From contig WARS01000046.1 of assembly GCA_008933995.1 (NCBI GenBank), forward strand, positions 8,570,526 to 8,634,525: DNA of 64,000 nt. The letters are read 5' to 3'. Below the pieces are notes generated by a model that saw only the letters and a list, made by a program, of their open reading frames with translations, ran no database searches and was not told the origin of the DNA. The first letter of the stretch is position 1, and each line of letters opens with the position of its first letter. Source of the stretch: Datnioides undecimradiatus. Lineage: Eukaryota; Chordata; Actinopteri; Lobotiformes; Datnioididae. Made by a program: the position numbers and the translations under genes. This document shows positions 60,807 to 64,000 of this stretch, in pieces.

Positions 60807-60934
60807 TGCGTGGGAGTTAGTAGTGATGGTGTTTGCAAAAGTGGGGGCGGGCTATGAGAATCTATTGGGGAGCACACATACCCTCACGTGCCAGTGTTTG
60901 TGTTGCCTTTGTGTGTATTTTTGTTTTGGTACAG

Positions 60935-60938
<4 letters not shown>

Positions 60939-60980
<42 letters not shown>
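60939..60980. repeat. (TG)n microsatellite
   Basis: TG run of about 40 bp ending in GCGC, 130 bp from the previous tract. Confidence 0.95.
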
Positions 60981-60981
<1 letters not shown>

Positions 60982-61703
60982 GCAGTATGCGTGGGAGGGA
61001 GTGCAGCCATGAAACAACTCCCAGTGGGACTGACAACACTGCAGTGCTGAGCTAAGGAGACAGAGGGAGAGAACGGGAGAGGAGCGAACCAATTACAATG
61101 GCTCACTGGCCGACTCTCATCACTGTGCTCACTCAGCTAAAACAGGAGCAGCAACTGCAACACGCAGCGAGTGAGACTCCCTCACTCAGGATTTATTTTA
61201 CATAATGTTTCATTTGCCATGACAACTCAAAAATAAATGTTTCAGGTTCTGTAGCTCTACGGAGGTGAGACATCAGCTCACATGACTCGGACGTGAGTCA
61301 GACTCAAGTCCCAGCTTTAATGACATCAAACTTGACCAGATCAAAAATGGAGTTTTGTCTGTAAAGTAAAAGGCTTTTTGTCTACAGGTCAAAAATGAAT
61401 CCTATTAAAAAGCATATCCTTGTTTTTATGACAATAAGAACAATGCCAGTTTTTCAGAATCTTACAACCCTGTGTTCATTTTTTAGACTTGATACCACTA
61501 ATGTTTAACAATATATTGTCATCATGTCATGGCACAATTTTGGGGAAGCAGGAAGAGAGATACCCAGACATAATATTCTTGTGTGTCTTATGTAAACTTT
61601 GTCTAAAAAGACATTTAATACTCTGTAACAAAATACAATATTGTGATAAATTCAATATTCTACATTACAGTTACAATAATCTGATGCACTACTAGCTATT
61701 GCC

Positions 61704-61724
61704 CTGTTGTTGTTGTTGTTGTTG
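61704..61724. repeat. (GTT)n microsatellite
   Basis: Seven GTT units. Confidence 0.85.
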
Positions 61725-63049
61725 TAACATGTTTAGTGGTAAATGCATTACAGATCCATCTAGCATCTATTTAATAAATGTTTGGTGTTTGTATCTTTGC
61801 AGGAATGAAAACAGTGTTGACATTTGGCTGTTATCATTTTCTCTTTGCTGTATCATTGCACATGATGGACAATTTTTATGGGGTAGAAAAAAAAACAGAA
61901 CTGTATCAAAAGATAATGCAGGTCAATATAATAACACCTGACTATAGAGATGAATCAACACTTCACAGACACAGTCAGAAATTGTGCTGGCTTGATGTCA
62001 ATGAAGAATTCCAGTTATTTTGTCCACCCAGTACAAGGCTGTTTAGTTGAACAACTCGTTTTGAACAAAACGCTGGCAGTCCGAAGTGATTTATACAATG
62101 TGTTACATAAAAACACTCCCTATTGAGGTCTGCCTGTCTTTCAACATGTCATCGTTATATGATCACTTCAAGGTAGGACACAAATGCTCTCTTTTTCTAT
62201 GCACTGAGCAGGTGATTGCAAGACATCATGCTCTCACAGCGTTTCACTAAACAGGACTCTCACTTTGAAAGTACTTTGTAAAAAGGCATTGGTTCAAGGC
62301 ATCTACAACAGCGAGCAAAGGTTACTGGGACACAAATATTCAAACATTATTTCCCTCTGATAGCAAGGTGAGAGAAAATGTTAGCCACTTTCTCACACCT
62401 CTGCAATCACTGAGTGTTTTCTGTGTGAATGTTGACTGAGTGATTTCAGCTTAGGGAGCATGTTGATTAAGGAGGACCTTGTACCTGTTCAGCAACAAGT
62501 AGAGATGTTTTCTCAGCTTAATCAACATGTGTTTTTCAAATGCAGCCGGGGGGAGTTATGCAAATGTTTATTTCATAAAATGAAGAAGTCTGAGGGTTTT
62601 TTTTTTAAATCTAAGAATATATTGAGAAATAGTTAAAGAGTTTATTTTGATGATATTTATTACAAAGAGTATTTTTGAGTTTCTTTTGATACACTTAATT
62701 CTTTTCCTGTGAAAGACCCACTTCCTTGCTTGATCTAGTGCTTCTGACCACATGGCATGGTCTTCATCAGCACTTAAAAAACAGTTGGAAAAAACCCGCC
62801 ATTTAGAGCGACTTAATCATCCATGTTGACCTGAAAACTGACCATGACAATTCATTCTTGAACCTGGAAACAGCAGCAAACAAAACAATCTCAGCTCAAA
62901 GATTGCTATCTAGTGACAAGCGCCATTCAATACAGTCAAAAGTGAGTAATTTGTCCTTGGGTTCAGATTGTTCTGTCAGCTTAATATCTGATCTTTTAAT
63001 TTATGTATTTTCACATTTGTATGTAGGTTTGTGGTCATTGACGGCTGAT

Positions 63050-63180
63050 GCTCAGAGGCAGAGTGGTTCGTCCACTTATCAGAAAATTGGTGCAAGACAC
63101 TGAACCCCAAATCGCTTTCTATGGCTGTTCCATGGGTGTGTGTGAATGGGTCAGTCTCCTCAGTTTCCTCTCAGTGCAGA
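63050..63180 (+). repeat. Fragment of a dispersed teleost repeat
   Basis: AGGCAGAGTGGTTCGTCCAC, GCAAGACACTGAACCCCAAA and GTGTGTGTGAATGGGT follow one another as in a common fish interspersed repeat (consensus words GAGTGGTTGTCCACTAATCA, AAGACACTGAACCCCAAATT). Recognised from memory; class not assigned. Confidence 0.45.
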
Positions 63181-63553
63181 GTGGTCAGAAGACTAGAGAG
63201 ATACTATACAGACCATTTAGTCTCAGGTAACTGCATCACAAAGAGTTGCAAACATTATACAAAGTGACATTCGCATAACATACAGTAAAATTAAGTGTAA
63301 ATATATGCCAAGGTACAGTATAAAGTATATATTTCAGTTGTGTTGTTTGCAGTTTAGAGTTCAAAAAACATGGAAAACACATGATAGTGAGGCGGTGACA
63401 ACCTGCCTTTGAACAGGTTGGGTGTGGGGAGATCTCTCGGTCTCGGATGGGTGGCAGAGGTGTCAGGGTTGACTCACCTGACACTCACTCACCTGACGTT
63501 CATCATCTGATGACTGAATGCCAAATGTGATTCGGTATGTGACTGATGGTGTG

Positions 63554-63554
<1 letters not shown>

Positions 63555-63598
<44 letters not shown>
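63555..63598. repeat. (TG)n microsatellite
   Basis: TG run of about 44 bp. Confidence 0.95.
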
Positions 63599-63604
<6 letters not shown>

Positions 63605-64000
63605 CATAGAAAATGGGGTTTTATATCAAGCCTTATGCAGTGTTGTGTTTTTACAGTGGGTATATTGAGAGACTAAATCCAGACTTGTTATCACTGACAT
63701 GGATGCATGCGTATTGCGTACTAGTGTAGTTGCTAATAGCTTAGGTACGAACACGTGTACTGTATTTACACACTCAAACACAGGCGTGCACTAACCACAT
63801 AATGGTTTTTTTTTGTCACATAATTTTAGATACAAGATGAGTAATCAAAGCCAACTAACAACAGGGTGTGTGCGTGCCTTTGTGGGTGTTTGCACCCAGC
63901 ATTGATTCCAGACATATATTCTGTAGTACATACCTGTGGAAGAAGTGCCAAAGAGTAATGAGGTATTAGCATCAGGTGAGTTTCACTCACAAGGTTTTCA

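Larger units (their letters stand above)
55861..64000. other. Region upstream of sgk1, no gene supported
   Basis: Holds a pyrimidine-rich patch (56156-56320), five (TG)n tracts (60403-60433, 60735-60806, 60939-60980, 63555-63598 and shorter ones), a (GTT)n tract (61704-61724) and a teleost repeat near 63.1 kb. The 56-56.4 kb patch could be the long-isoform promoter. A polar 90-codon open frame at 59.75-60.01 kb is discussed in the findings. Confidence 0.45.

Overview
This is vertebrate nuclear DNA, most likely from a percomorph teleost. Three multi-exon genes with GT-AG introns (and one GC-AG intron) can be read exon by exon. Their products are close to the human TBPL1, SLC2A12 (GLUT12) and SGK1 proteins. 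The order TBPL1-SLC2A12-SGK1 matches human chromosome 6q23, so this is a conserved vertebrate syntenic block. The fish assignment rests on short introns in the coding cores, very many (CA)n/(TG)n tracts, dispersed repeats of teleost type and a decayed piggyBac element.

Layout. At 1-5.4 kb lies tbpl1 (+), with six coding exons and a 1.4 kb 3'UTR. At 5.6-13.7 kb lies slc2a12 (-), with five coding exons, a noncoding first exon and a CCAAT-rich promoter; it is tail-to-tail with tbpl1. At 13.8-19.0 kb is an intergenic stretch with no gene I can support. At 19.0-23.7 kb is the canonical 10-exon, 431-residue form of sgk1 (-), with a TATA box and a striking inverted repeat just upstream. From 23.7 to 55.1 kb the same gene continues: four further in-frame coding exons, at 33.2, 36.5, 50.5 and 55.0 kb, give a long sgk1 isoform of 622 residues. 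Its first exon carries the conserved basic KKCSAFQF segment of the mammalian long isoform. The short-isoform promoter therefore sits inside an intron of the long form. A possible third start exon lies at 25.4 kb and a possible 5' noncoding exon ends at 55.72 kb. From 55.7 to 64 kb I see only simple repeats and repeat debris.

Roles. TBPL1 is a TBP-related core promoter factor, GLUT12 a class III hexose transporter, and SGK1 an AGC kinase acting downstream of PI3K/PDK1/mTORC2 on channels and transporters. They share no operon-like link; the linkage is ancestral synteny. The most interesting material is the sgk1 long N-terminus. It has a poly-glycine start, a conserved basic segment, twelve cysteines in residues 44-216 including three CxxC pairs, and a GC-AG intron that reading frame requires. 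The whole arrangement is spread over more than 30 kb of repeat-rich introns. All splice sites were read by eye and checked for phase, without transcript data.
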